Part shown: one piece after another, positions 40,461 through 52,420 of the stretch
Layout of the letters: each line of letters starts with the position of its first letter
Position numbering within the stretch: position 1 is the stretch's first letter
Assembly: GCF_035046505.1 (NCBI RefSeq)
Contig: NC_089822.1
Location: 271,889,054-271,953,053 of the forward strand
DNA length: 64,000 bases
Direction: 5' to 3'
DNA from: Tiliqua scincoides
Taxonomy: Eukaryota > Chordata > Lepidosauria > Squamata > Scincidae
Notes under the pieces: model-generated
Seen by the model: the letters and a program-made list of their open reading frames with translations, nothing else
What the model was told of the DNA's origin: nothing
Databases searched by the model: none
Program-made: the position numbers and the translations under genes

Positions 40461-43400
40461 TGGCGAGCGAGCCTCCCACCCCCTCCGCCCGGGTGACCAC
40501 GCGGACCAGCTCCCGCCTGACCTCGGGCCCCTGGAAGCGGCCGGCCGCGGCCTCCTCCCCCTGCTCCCCCGCCGGCTCCAGCACCGCTCCCGGCTGGCCC
40601 CGCTTCTGGGACGGGCAGGATGTCCTGGCCCGCTGGACCGACGGGCTGCTCTACCTGGGCACCATCAAGAAGGTCAGTGCCCCCCCCCCCGGCCCCGGCC
40701 CGCCCCCCGGCAGCCCCGCCCCCCGGCCCCGCGCTGAGACCCTCTCCGCCCGCAGGTGGACCCCCTCCGGCAGGTCTGTCTGGTGCAGTTCGAGGACGAC
40801 TCTCAGTTCCTGGTCCTCTGGAAGGACATCAACCCGGGTAGGCTCGTCGGGCTTCCCCCGCCCCCCTTGGCCCTTCGGAACTTGGGAGGGGCGGCTGACC
40901 TGCTGCAGGGAAGATTCCTGCCCCAGCAGGTGGCCTGGCCCGGCCTGCCTGCCCACCTTCCTCCCTCCCTCCCTGCAGCCGCTGTGCCCGGGGAAGAGCA
41001 GGCGTGTTGCGTGTGCCACTCGGAGGCTGTGAGCCCAGAGAACCGGCTGGTCAGGTGTGAGAAGTGCAGCCACGGTGAGCGATCCGCCTTCGTTCACCTC
41101 CCTCCCCCTTACCAGAGGACCTGGTGTCCCTGGACGACCCCCGTTGACTTTCCTCCCCCCTCCCCCCTACAGCCTACCACCAGGAATGCCACCTCCCCAG
41201 GGTGCTTGGCGAGGGCGCCTGGATGTGCAGACAGTGTGTCTTTGCAGTGGCGACCAAGGTGAGGAGGCTGTGGTGCTGGGTCAGGCTGGGTCCCTCTTGC
41301 CACTCTCACAAGCACAGCTGGATTCAGGGCCCAGGTGGGGCAGGGAAAAGACTCCATGCTTGTTCTCAGCTGCCCCTGTCTGGTGTGGGATGGCTGTTCC
41401 ACCCCCCCTCACCTACTATGGCTGTCTGCCAAGCAAGCTGCGCTTGGGCTAGGCACACCTTGGAGCTGCAAGAAGAGCCTGCCTCAGTTTTCAGCATTGC
41501 ACTATTGCACTGCATGGATGTATCTTATTGCCGGGGGCAAGTGGAACTTGTTGTCTGTGGGGTGGCCATGCTCCGTGCCTGTCCAGAGATGCGAGCGCCC
41601 CGGCTGACCCTCCCCATCTGGGTCCCGCCCCTTGACCTGACGCCTCTCTGGATCTCTCTCTCCCTCCTTCCCCACAGCGGGGCGGTGCCCTCAAGAAGGG
41701 CCCTTATGCCAAGGCCATGCTGAGCATGAAGCTCGTGCTGCCATACCAGCTCCGGGCACTGGAGTGGGACGCTGAGCACCTTGCCAACCGCCAGCAATGT
41801 TACTGCTACTGTGGAGGCCCTGGCGAGTGAGTCTGCTGCGGCGGGGCAGGAGGGGGGCTTGGCTGCGGGACCCAGTGCCAGGCCCCTGGCAAGGACAGGT
41901 TCTGCCTGAGGCTGTGTGGTTCGCCTGCCCGCTGGGACAGAACCAGGCGGCCCCTGCTTCCCACTGTGACCAGCCTGCAGCCAAGGCAGGAAGGCAACAG
42001 CTCCAGGCAGGCTGCTCCTCTTGACCACACAGGCGCCACCTAGCGGAGCCCATCACTGCTGTTGTCTCCAGGGGGTGGCCCCCCTTTGTCTCTCATTGAT
42101 CCAACCTGTTGTTCAAGCTTCCTGAGCCCGGGGGCGTCCCCCATCCTGTGACAGCCAGTTCCACTTAATTGGTGGAGGGAGACCCTCGTCCGCCACTCTT
42201 GAGTCTTCTGCCCAGGCCATGCCAAAGAGTTATAGTCTGGGCCCATTCCTGAGACTGGCCTGCCCTCCAGCCCCTGCCAGAGTACCGGCTGTCCTGGGGG
42301 GAGCGAGGGGAGCCCCAAGCTGTCTCCTTCTCTTGGCCAGGTGGAACTTGAAGATGCTGCAGTGCCGGCAGTGCTCCCAGTGGTTCCATGAGGCCTGCAC
42401 CCAGTGCCTGAGCAAACCCTTGCTCTACGGGGACAGGTGAGGCTGCAGAGGGCGTGGTGGGCTTGGGGCATGACGGGAGCTGGTCGGCTGCAGGACTAAC
42501 TCGGCTTGGATCTGTGGCAGGTTCTACATCTTTGTGTGCTGTGTGTGCACAGGGGGTCCCGAGAGCGTCCGCCGCCTCCCACTGAGATGGTGAGTCCTGC
42601 AGGCTGTAGAAGGGCACAGGCATTTGATGCACCTGAGGCTGGGAATGAGGGGCTCTGGCCAGTGGCACAGGGGGAGCTGGGAGTGACTGAGCTCCTGGCA
42701 TCGCAAAGGGGGCTTTCAGCTAGACCGGGGTCCCCAAACTATGTCCTGGGGGGCTGCGTGCGGCCCGTCACAAGACTTTATCCAGCCCATAGCAACTTAA
42801 AACATCTTTTTCTTAAAGCACTCAGTCAGACAGTCAACACGTGCAGTTCTGTCCACCGAACTCCTTTCCGTAGGAACAGAGTGATGTCGGCCTGCTATCT
42901 TCAATTACTTGAGCCATATGCTTTAAGACCCTCAAACTATAATAATCATCCCTGCAGCCAGAACAAATTGTGCATGTTGACTTTTCAACAACGCCATAAA
43001 ATGATCATAGCGAGGAAATAGCGTCACTTTGGCACCTGTAAATAAGTAATAGCAAATGGCGTTTCACGGTGGATCTGCCAGAGACCGTGTGCCCCGCAGT
43101 TCTCGCCTCTGCCCCGGATAAAACTGCCCACCAAAGTGCGAAATGTACATTGTGGTCCTGAAAGTTGGGAGACCCCTGAGGGGGACGATGGTGTTCGATT
43201 TGGGGTGTCCTCCTAGAATGCCAGTGTGGCGCTCTGTTTTGCGCGAAGAGGCGCCTGAGTGACTGGTAGCCCAGCCTGTGCGTGCCCGTCTAGAAGCGAG
43301 TTCCACAGAGCGTGCGGGGCGTTGCTCAGTGCCTGTGTGTGCATGGCTCCGAGCGTGCAGGGGCTCACGAGTGCCCAAGAGAAGGGGGAACTGGTGGAAA

Positions 43401-46400
43401 GGCTCCTAGAGAAGAGAAGCGAGTGAGCGAGGAGCAGGTCCCGGTGCTTCCGTGCTTGCCTGCCTCTGAGTGCAGATCTCTGAGGCTGAGGCGGGGGGGG
43501 GGGGGTCAGGCTGTGCCAGATTCTTCTGAAGATCGGCCGCCTTGGGCCCCAGCAGAAACCAAAAGAGCCCAGGGCTTCTGGGCACTGGGCAGCAGCCTTG
43601 CCCTCCCAGCCAGTGTGTGTGGGAGGGGAGTTGCCGCCTCCTGCTCAGCATGCACTTGGGGCGCCTGCTTTGCAGGGTGGACGTGGCCACCTTATCCTGT
43701 ACCACCTGAGCATCTGTTGCAAGAAGAAGTACTTTGACTTTGAGCGTGAGATTCTGCCCTTTGCCAGCGAGAACTGGGACAGCCTGTTGCTGGGAGAGGT
43801 AAGAAGCCTGCTGGGGAGGTTGGCTGGCCTAGGGAAGAGCCCCCCCGTTTAAGTGAGGGGTGGGAGGTGCATCATCTTGGGGAGCGGGGGGGGGTGTGCT
43901 GCTCCTCCGGGAGGTGCTGGAGGGGAGCCTGCAGTGATCTGTGGACAAGCACCTGGCCGGTTGGTCAGTCTGCGAGGTGGTCAGCAGAGCACGACTGAGC
44001 GCCAGTGCCTGGGGGTGTCAGAGGAGGAGAGAGGGCTGCTGCTTGCCATGGGAGGGGCAGAGGGGGTGGCAGGCAGCGGGGGCCTTGCCGCGCACTGACC
44101 CTCCTTGCCTTCCTTGTCCCTGCAGCTGTCGACACACCCAAGGGGAACCGGTACAGTGAGCTGCTGAGCGCCCTGACCAGCCACAAGGACAGGTAGGTGG
44201 GCCCCTTCCCTGCTGTGTAGCTGCCGGGCCCCGGAGCCCTGCTCTCCTGCTCCTCAGCCCGACTGTGCCCACCCGGCCCTGCAGGTTCATCTCGGGGAAG
44301 GAAATCAAGAAGCGCAAAGGTCTCTTTGGGCTGCACCTGCGCCTCCCACCCCCTGCGCCTCCAGCTCCAGGTGGACAGAGTGGTGACAGTGGGCCTCCTC
44401 TCATTCCGGACAGCAGGTGAAGGGGCTTCCCGCCTGCGGGTTCTTGGTGGGGTGCCAGGGAAGCGGGCCACGTGCTAAGGCTCTGCCAGCCCCCTCTGTG
44501 CCTTCAGCACCCTCCCCCTCTGTGCTGTGCAGATAAGGAGGGTCTCTTACAGCTTCCTTTCAGGGCAGGGCAGGCGTGGGAAGGGCCCAGAACGCAGGCA
44601 GGCCAGGCGGCTGCGGCTGCGGCAGCGGCAGGGCCGGAGGGAGCCAGCCTCGAGCACGGAGCAGCACAGCACCAGGGAGAGGGAGCGGCTGGAGAGGGCC
44701 CTCGCTCAGGTACATGGCCAGGGCGGGAGGCGCATGTGGGTCCGTTGCCCCTCTTTGCCTCTGGCAGCATGGGGGGCACACGCACCTGCCTCCCCCAAGG
44801 CAGACAGGCAAGTGCTTCTGTTGGCAGGAGGTGGTGCCGAACGCAGGCAGCACTAACCAGAGCTACGGCGGCTACGGCGGCACGTCCAGCGCCTACAACT
44901 TCCGCCGCACTGACGCCCGCTGCCAGGACAGGTGAGGGGGTGCCTGTGGCGGTGGATGGTGGGGAAGCGCTCCAGCCCTGTTCCGCGGTGACGCCTGCCT
45001 CTGCCCCACAGTGCCCCAATCCGGATGTTTGCCTCCTTCCATCCCTCGGCCAACACAGCAGGGACTTTGAGGTGAGGAGGGATCAGGGCTGGGGGAGGGT
45101 GTCGTGCCTGGGCTGCGGGGGGGGGGGGTGTTGTGCCCCTTTTTCTGCAGACAGCTGGTTGGTCCTCCTCTCTGCATAGGGAAAGAAGCAGCTCTGGGGG
45201 CATCTCTCTAGCCGTGACCAAGTGGGACACACAGAGTGCTTGGATTCCCTGGGGTGGGGGGTGGCACCCACTGCCCCCTTGGCTCACAGTGTGTGTGGGG
45301 GTGGAGGGAGGGAAGGAGCAGGAACTTATTTCCCCCTTGGGACTGGGACTCGCCCAGTGACATTGGTTGGGAGTCGGTTTGGACAGACGGGCAGTGCTCC
45401 AAGAAAGCAACATCCAAGTTGAAAGAGGGGGTGGGGTGCCAAATGCTAGTCCTCTGCCCAGAGAGGTTGGGCAAGTCATGGGGGGAAGGTCTGGCCTTGG
45501 GAACGAGCTGCGATGGCCACGCGGAGCCTCCCTGTGCAGCACCACTGCCTCTGAGAGACGGTTGTGTAGGAGGCCTGCTCCCCTCCCCCACCCACTCCAC
45601 AGCCCCGGTCTGCCAGTGGGGGGGTGGGGGCTGCCTCAGGGGCTTTGGGGAGGCTTCCTACAAGCAGCTGGCCAGGCTGGCCCCACCCCAGGAGCTCCCT
45701 CACCTCCTGCCCTGTTGCATTCTCACTGTGCCACCCTCGAGCATCTCTGGAACAGCCAGGTTTAGGAGCACTCTGTCTCCATGCGCAAGATGCTGAGTGG
45801 CCCCCACACAGACTCCCCCCTTGATCCCTATCCACAGCTTGGAGGATGGGGTGCTGTGCCGAGCGCGGTGCCCCCCCTTCCATGCAAGTCAGGCGCGCCT
45901 GTTCGTAATGGCTCTTTGCTGGGGTCTCTCTTGTGCATCTTGGGGGGGGCAGCAGAAGCCTTTCTTTTCATTCTGCTTACTCAGAGAAGCCGCACTGTGA
46001 CCTTGATTTGCTAGAGTGGTGCATGTCTGCATTCTGTGTGATCCGAGCCTGTTTTATAGCAAATGCAGAAATGGAGGCTCCCACAGAAGAGGGGCAGGGA
46101 GGGGGCAGGAAGGACCAGGGCCAGCCTCTCCCCAGTGAAGGCAAAGGCCTTCTGTGGACACTCCCAGGCCAGAGTGAGGCAAGACCCCAGCCCCACTCTT
46201 CCTTGCTTGGAGCTCTCACTGTAAATTTAGATTCCTGGGCTGGAGCTCCTCCCTTTGGTAGAAAGGCTACAATGCTGGGGGCTCTGCAGTCTTGAAAAAG
46301 CCTTCAGGGTCCCAGCATAGGATGCTACCTGGACACAAAGCCTCTGCCCCTCCCCCATCCAGGAGAGTGTCTCCCAGCAGTCACGGCTGACTAGCTGCAG

Positions 46401-47454
46401 CCCCAGTGAGCAGAGCCTGTCCACAGGGCAGCATCAGTGACCTTTCATCCTCGACAGAGCCTGAGTACTGCTGTTGCTGCAGATGGCATCCTCAGGCCTC
46501 TACCTTGGGGGCGGGGGCTCAGCCCTGCCCAGCTCAGCATCCTGTCTCCCACAGTGGCCCACTCACTAGCAGCCCTGATGGGCAGGGCCCAAGCAGACCC
46601 CACAGATACAGCTCTCCCCCCCCACGCCCCTTCCTTGGTCAGAGCAATGTGGAGTCTTGTCCCCTATGAATGTCTCCAGCCTGCTGTTAAAGCCCCCCCA
46701 GGCTGGTGGCCTTCACACCTTGTGACAAAATTCAGACCAGCCACAGGCTGCTGCGTGAACCACATATGGGCCTGGGGGCAGTCATCCCTCCTCCTCCCAG
46801 CCGTGTGAGTCCAGCCTATACCTGCTGCTTTGGGTTGGAGGTGGGGCAGGGGCAAGCAGCTCCCAGACAGCAGGCCTTGGGCCAAACTGGCCCAGGTGCC
46901 TAGAAGCACAGGCTGCAGATCTCTGAGGGGTGGTGTCTGATGTGGGGAAGTTCGTAAGCAGAGGCTGGCTGACTGGCTGGGGGAAGAGCCTTGGGGAGAA
47001 CTTCTCACTCAAGAGAGGAGGCCAAAGCGCTACTCCTGAGCTTGCCCCTCTCCTCCTCCTGCTGTGTTTCTGGCTGTGCAGGCTACAGCGAGAGGTGGGT
47101 TGCCAGCAGTGCGTCTCTAATGCCAGAGACCCTGGTTGACCCCCTCCCGTTCTCTCTTGCAGCACAAGCCGTGGAGCCGCCCTCGACCTCCACGATGCCT
47201 CCGCAGAGCACGAGAGCCCCGAGCGGTCTGCCCCACTTCTGCCCTGCGTGGCCTCTGCCAAGCGCCCAGCCCAGCCCCTGCCCCCAGCTTCCTCAACCCT
47301 CTGCGTGCCAGCAAGCGGCCCACCTAGCAGCACCTACTTCGGGGCCATGGGGCGGCTGGCCCGGGGGGAGGCAGTGCGCATCCTGGCCCGACGCATCACC
47401 ACCGACGGCACCGTCCAGTACCTGGTGGAGTGGGATGGTGGGGGCATGTTCTAG
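40460..47454 (+). CDS. PHF1: PHD finger protein 1 (Polycomb-like 1), 14 coding exons, two single-base losses
   Basis: PRC2-associated reader of H3K36 methylation. Exons: 40460-40672, 40756-40837, 40979-41074, 41173-41258, 41678-41826, 42341-42436, 42521-42589, 43676-43798, 44126-44192, 44285-44416, 44553-44709, 44828-44931, 45012-45071, 47163-47454. The Tudor domain ([30 protein letters not shown]) keeps its aromatic cage. PHD1 is CCVCHSEA to CRQCVF; PHD2 is [14 protein letters not shown] to FVCCVC. The C-terminal Polycomb-like domain ends [12 protein letters not shown]. Exon 8 lacks one base (V-D-V-A then CAC frame; human WVDVAHLVLYH) and exon 9 lacks one (human LSDTPKG). As written, translation would stop after about 274 residues. 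All other exons agree in phase, so either assembly errors or a damaged allele. Confidence 0.93.
42725..43178. mobile_element. Non-autonomous hAT-like DNA transposon in PHF1 intron
   Basis: The left end reads CCGGGGTCCCCAAACT and the right end GTTGGGAGACCCCTG, inverted copies of the hAT terminal pattern CAGGGGTCCCCAAACT. Length 454 bp, no transposase. I could not confirm an 8-bp target duplication. Confidence 0.6.
45072..47162. other. PHF1 last intron (2.1 kb)
   Basis: No repeat or exon was recognised. A G run lies at 45117-45128. Confidence 0.4.
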
Positions 47455-47902
47455 CCCCTGTTGCAGTGGGGCTCCTCGGGGCCCGGACCCAGGGTGGACT
47501 CACAGGAAGGCCTCCCCAGCTGCTGTCCTGCACCTGTTGATGAGTGCAAGGAGCAATTCCAGGGGGCAGCAGTGGCTCTCCTTCCTCAGAGGAATGCTGA
47601 GAGTACAGCTTATTTTCCAGGTGGAGGGAGCCATGGGGCAGGAGGCGGAGGATTTTTGCTGGGGCTCCCCCCCAAACCAAGCTGGATCCTCCTGTAGAGT
47701 TTTAAGTTTTGCTTATTTTTTTACGGTTTGTTGGTCAAAGGTTTTATTTAAGGAGGGCTGATGAGAACGGAAGAGGGCCCTGCTTCTCTTGGGGGGCGGG
47801 GAAGTATGTGTGCCCCTCCCCATCCCCTGCGCCTGCACCGCTGCTTCTGCTGTCACGGCTGCCACCTCTGCAAGCGCCAACTCTGTACAAAGCGCCGTGC
47901 TG

Positions 47903-47908
47903 AATAAA
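47903..47908 (+). terminator. PHF1 polyadenylation signal
   Basis: AATAAA 449 bp after the PHF1 stop codon, followed by GT-rich sequence. Confidence 0.75.
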
Positions 47909-47929
47909 GAGCTTATGGTAGAGATTCTG

Positions 47930-48716
47930 GCTGCAACTGTTCTGGGGCACAATCTCATGCTTCTGAAAGCCAGGTAAGCTGCCTCTCTCCTCCCTCGCTA
48001 GAGTGCTGACTCCCATCCCCCCCATCAGGGCTGGGGGGATCTCCCCTCAGGCATGGCCTGGCCGCTCTGAACTGCATCAGGCCTGGGAAAGCAGCCCTTT
48101 CCCCTGCTGCTCTGGGTCTCTGAGCAGCCAAAGGGAGCTGTAGTTAAAGGCAGTTAAATGTACAATGCCCCCCCCCCCTTAAGAAATCCAGCAGTGCCCT
48201 GCAGGATCAGACCACCACCTCCCTCACAGGACCACAAGGTTCAAGGTCTTGGGTTCAGAGTTGGTGCATGCTGATTCATTGGCTGAAACTCTGGTCCCAA
48301 TCTTAAAATGGTAACTTTTGCTTTTCACACAAATTCTGCTCAGACCAGCAGCTGCTGCCTGAAGAAGCATTCTGTCTTTTGGGGGGGGGGGTGCCCCTTG
48401 CAAGGCACTGCCTGTTACAAAACCTGCATTGGAGCACAAAGCCGTTGGGTCCAGGACTGTGGCTTTCCGTCACACAAGTGTCCTTGGTGACATAGGTCTT
48501 AAGCTTTGGGGCAGGTGGCAGCCCCCCACCCCACCCAGTGGTCCTCGCAAGGATCCCAGCAACAAAACGGCATGATGGTTCTGGGCATGATCTTCTGACT
48601 GGAGACAGGGGTGGCAGATCTGCTGTAGAGAGCGCCCTCCTCCCCCACCCCATAGCTGCCTGCTGGGAATCAGCCTGAACCACAGCGCCAGGTCTCCTTG
48701 CACCACAAGGGCCAGC
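47930..48716. other. Convergent PHF1-CUTA spacer
   Basis: Separates the 3' ends of two genes that point toward each other. No gene or repeat recognised. Confidence 0.4.
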
Positions 48717-48722
48717 TTTATT
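48717..48722 (-). terminator. CUTA polyadenylation signal
   Basis: AATAAA on the minus strand, 63 bp past the CUTA stop codon. Confidence 0.75.
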
Positions 48723-48784
48723 GCCTCCGTCAAGGCACAGCCAACGTTCCTTTCTGTCCTCCTCCGCCTCTTCCTTGCTCAGTC

Positions 48785-50982
48785 TCACTCGGGCACTGTC
48801 TCCTCAACCCACCGCAGGTAAGGAGGGTTGCCCTGCTGGATGGGCAGCGCTATCACCTCAGCCACTTCGTAGGGGTGCACGGATCTGCAAGCAGAGTGGG
48901 GAAGGGGCAGAGACAGCAGGGTTTTATTCTGCTGTGACCGCCCTGCACTTGCCCAGGCCAGGAGAGCAGAACCTCCCATTCATCCCCATCCTGATGGGAC
49001 TCACCGGACAAACTCTGCCAGCGCCGAGATGCGAGAGCTGCGTGTTTTCATCATCTGCAGAAAAAGGAAGGAGCAGGCCTTTGCTGCAAGGAGACCCCCT
49101 CCCAGCCCTCCCTGCTTTCTCAGGGCCAAGTAAGGTGCTGGTCTAAGTCTCAGGCCAAAACTGCAGGAGGTAGAGGATCGCCTGCAGGCACGGAGCAAAG
49201 TGGCCCCCTAGACAGCCCTCCTCAAGCCTCCCTCTTCTTCCCCCAGCCTGGCTCTGGGCCAAGGTGCCTCCTGCCTTGCAGCACCCTGCTTGGGAGAAGG
49301 CCACTGCCAGCACACAGCCTTCCCCCGCCTGGTTGCCAGGCCACCCTCTGAACTACACCTCCCAGCATGCCCTCCTGGCAGAACTGCCTTGCTACAGCAG
49401 GCCTCCATTTTTGCAAGCCCTGGGGCCTGCCTGCTCTGCACGCTGGACCGAAAGGACAGCAGGCAGCGCTGGGCAGAAGCCCCCTCCCAAAACAAGCAGG
49501 CTTGGCTTCCCCGACTAGGTGACGGGTGTAGTACTGCCACTATCACCATGGCAACGCAGCTCCACTGCAGGAGCCAACCCTCCAGGCAGCCTGAATTGCT
49601 GCACCCTTTCACAAATGCTGAGGGAGGGGGGGGACGCGGGGGCGTCACTAGATGCTGCTCCTCACTCACCAGCAGTACCTCCGTGTCCTCCTCGATCTGG
49701 CCTTTCCACTCATAGCTGCAGGGGGAGAGAAGGCGGCAGCCATGAGTGGGGGGGAGCCACCACCAATCCCCCCCCCCGGCCTGCCATGGCTCGGAAGTCG
49801 CCCTGACAGGAGCCCCTGAATTCCTCTCTGAGCCATCAGTCCTGGTTGGAGTCTGCAAGGCCAAGGCACAAGGGGGGGGGGGTTGGCAAATGGCGTGAAG
49901 GTGGTGGCCACAACATTTCCTGCTCTTCAGCCAATGAAGCTCCAGAAATTCAAGGTGAGAGAGCAAAACATGCAAACTACAGCGAGGAAAGCCCCCCCTT
50001 CAGCCAATGGTGGTCAGGCCACCCAAGGAGACCCACTGGCAGGAGATTTGAGAAGCCAAAGTCTGCTGCTCCTGAAGCTCACAGCCCCCCCCCCCCCCGG
50101 ACTGGTGGCTGGCCCAGTGAGAAGGCCGACTAAGGTGGGTGCTTCAGGCAGTGGCTGTCCAGCTCCTATGGGAAGAGAGGAGGGCCTCAGCCTCCCCTGC
50201 CCTTTTGGCACTGGAAGTCCCTGGGCCTGGCACCGCCTGGCTTGGGGGCGGCCCTGAAGGGGATCCCACAGATCCTGGGCGGGGAGGGGGCAGGCAGAAC
50301 ATCTTCGAGGTTCAAAGCGGCCGCAAAGAATGCCACTGACTGCCACGTGCTGGAGGTGGGGGGAGGCCCACCAGCGGGGTCCCCTGCTCCTTTGGGGGCC
50401 GGGTCTCCCCTGGGAACCGCAGCCACAACCCCGAGCTCCAGCCAGGCACCTGCCTGTGGGGGGGGGCGCGGACCAGGGCTGCACTCACTCACATGGACGT
50501 GATCTGGGGCACGATGTTCACGCAGGCCGCCAGCCGCTTCTCCACCACCGCCCTGCGGGACGGACAGACAGCGAGGGAGGCTCAGCGCCGGCCGGGTGGA
50601 CCACGAGGGGGCCCAGGCAGGCGCCCCGCCCCCTCCCCGCAACCTGGCGAGCTCCTCCCCGCACACCTGGCGAGCTCCTTGGCGACCTTCTCATTGGGGC
50701 AGGTGACGAAGGCGGCGGAGAGGCTGCCGGGCGCGGGGGGCTCGGCCGCGGCCATGGAGGAGAGCAGGCGCCGGGAGGCCGTCCGGAGCGCGGGGAGCAT
50801 CCACGGGGCCAGGAGCAGCAGCAGCAGCAGCAGCGCCTGCGGGCGAGGGCGGAGGGTCAGGGGCGGCCTCGCTGCCCTCGCCTGCCCAGGCTGCTGGGGG
50901 TCCTGCGGGGGCCACTCACGCAGCAGGCGCCCCGGACCGTCCTCTGCCTCCCTCGGCCGGAGGAGGCGCGCTCGCCGGCCAT
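48785..50982 (-). CDS. CUTA: CutA divalent-cation-tolerance homolog, complete (six coding exons)
   Basis: Small trimeric protein of the CutA1 family; the mammalian form is linked to membrane anchoring of acetylcholinesterase. Coding exons: 50920-50982, 50667-50836, 50493-50552, 49670-49715, 49005-49054, 48785-48884; phases agree, 162 residues (human longest form 179). An N-terminal hydrophobic segment ([16 protein letters not shown], about 22-37) would anchor or target it. An internal Met (MAAAEPPAP) matches the start of the shorter human form. The CutA fold follows: [77 protein letters not shown] and YLRWV, all in family order. The Leu run is encoded by a CTG repeat. It faces PHF1 tail to tail, as in human. 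Confidence 0.96.
49352..49370 (+). promoter_or_regulatory. ZNF143/THAP11-type motif in CUTA intron
   Basis: ACTACACCTCCCAGCATGC matches the extended Staf (ZNF143) site ACTACAnnTCCCAGnATGC in full. It lies in the intron between CUTA exons 4 and 5. Function unknown. Confidence 0.5.
50601..50614 (+). promoter_or_regulatory. CTCF-like motif in CUTA intron
   Basis: CCACGAGGGGGCCC fits the CTCF core (CCASYAGRKGGCRS) with one deviation at the YAG step. It lies between CUTA coding exons 2 and 3, close to the promoter island. Confidence 0.45.
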
Positions 50983-51595
50983 GCGGGGGGCCGGGCCGGG
51001 GGCTGCAGGCGACCCCCTTCCGCCGGGGAGGGTGTCGCTTCTGCCGCCGCCTCCTTCGCCCCCCGTCCGCGGCGGGGGGCGGGACACCGGGCAGTTTCTG
51101 CGCGTGTGAGCGCTCCGAGGCGCAGACGCGTGCGCACTGCTCGCTCCCTCCCCCAGTCCGGGAGGGGCCGCCCTTCCCTCCCTCCCTCCCTCCCCGTCCA
51201 CGGCTGCAGGGCGCGCCTCCGGGGACCGAGGCGCCCAGCGGCCCTGCCGGACCCCCCCGCAGAGGGAGCTGCTGTCTTCGGAGGGGGTCCGCGCCTCTCT
51301 CCGGGGGGTCTGCGGGGGAGAGCAGGGGCGCGACCCTACCCGCTGCCTGTCGCGTCCGCCGGTCGAGCACGCGCGGAAGGCCCCGCTTCGCTTCGCCCCG
51401 CCCCGGAGGCGGCGCGCTGCCCTCTCTCCGCCCCCAGCGCCGGTCGCCCGGACAAGAGGAGATCCGCACCCTAACCCGCCCCCGCACCGGCCTCCGGAGC
51501 GGGCCCGCCTGAGACCAGGATGCGCACTGCCCAGCCTGGCTGGGACCCTGGTGGGCTTCTGCCTGGTCCCCTCTGGAAGGCGTCCAGGCCGACCC
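50983..51595. other. CUTA promoter CpG island
   Basis: CpG-dense sequence upstream of the CUTA start codon. No other gene; long frames on both strands are compositional. Confidence 0.55.
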
Positions 51596-52190
51596 GTCAG
51601 CAGATCCTGTGGCCAGGAGTTCCACAGGTTGATGTCATGCTGGATAAAGAAATATTCTTTTCTCTGTTCTAACTCTCCTACCACTCAGTTTTAATGGCTG
51701 TCCCCTGTTCTGTAATGCAATGTGAGACCACCTCCCTCCATGCATTACTGTACAGGTCTCACTCATGTCCCCCTCCCCAGGTGCCTTTTTTTTAGACTGA
51801 ATAACCCCAAATGCTGCAGCCTTTCCTCATAGGGAAGGTGCCCCAGCCCAGTCATCATTTTGGTCACTCCCTTCTGCACCTTTTCCAGTTCCATTAGGTC
51901 CTTTTTGAGAGGTGGCAACCAGAACTGGACTCAGTACTCCAGGTGTGACTTACCATCAGTTTGTACAATGGCTTAATAATCTGGGCTGTTTCATTCTCAA
52001 TCCCCTTTAATGATCCTGAGCATGGAATTGGCCTTCTTCACCGCCGTCACACACTGGGTCAACCCTTTCTTTAAGCCGTCCACCAGGTCCCCAAGATCTG
52101 TTCCCTCACAGACAGCTCAGAACCCATCAGGGTATACGTGAAATTTGTATTTCTTGCCCCACTGTGCAGCCAATCGCAACACATCAGCCC
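51596..52190 (-). repeat. Old CR1 LINE fragment
   Basis: The minus-strand order matches CR1 (LWNSWPQD near 51620, then blocks corresponding to [16 protein letters not shown] and LEYC, and a short RT end), but with many substitutions and indels. Clearly older than the adjoining copy. Confidence 0.7.
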
Positions 52191-52420
52191 GGTATTTCAG
52201 CCCCTGCCAGAACTGAGATGATTGTGCGCAGCAGGGATCTATACCTCTCTGGTCTCCTGTTATTCACACTTAGAACACACACATGAATTGTGGTGATGGG
52301 AACTGTGGAGAACAGCACTTGCACACAAAGGGAACACTTTGCACAAAGACTCTCTTGGCCCTCACAACAGGAATGGCAAGATACTGTGTTGACACTTGGT
52401 CTCTTGGAATTCTGATTGCA
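52191..52420. other. Spacer between two CR1 copies
   Basis: Unassigned sequence; part may belong to the old CR1 on the left. Confidence 0.3.

Noticed and set aside
39034-40737. 567-codon open frame across the KIFC1-PHF1 CpG island
   Set aside because: Arg/Pro/Ala/Gly-rich composition artefact; it overlaps true exons of both genes in other frames and has no domain.
44564-44709. Apparent third frame slip in PHF1 at exon 11
   Set aside because: It disappears when the upstream acceptor at 44551-44552 is used, giving SFLSGQG, which matches human SFPSGQG.
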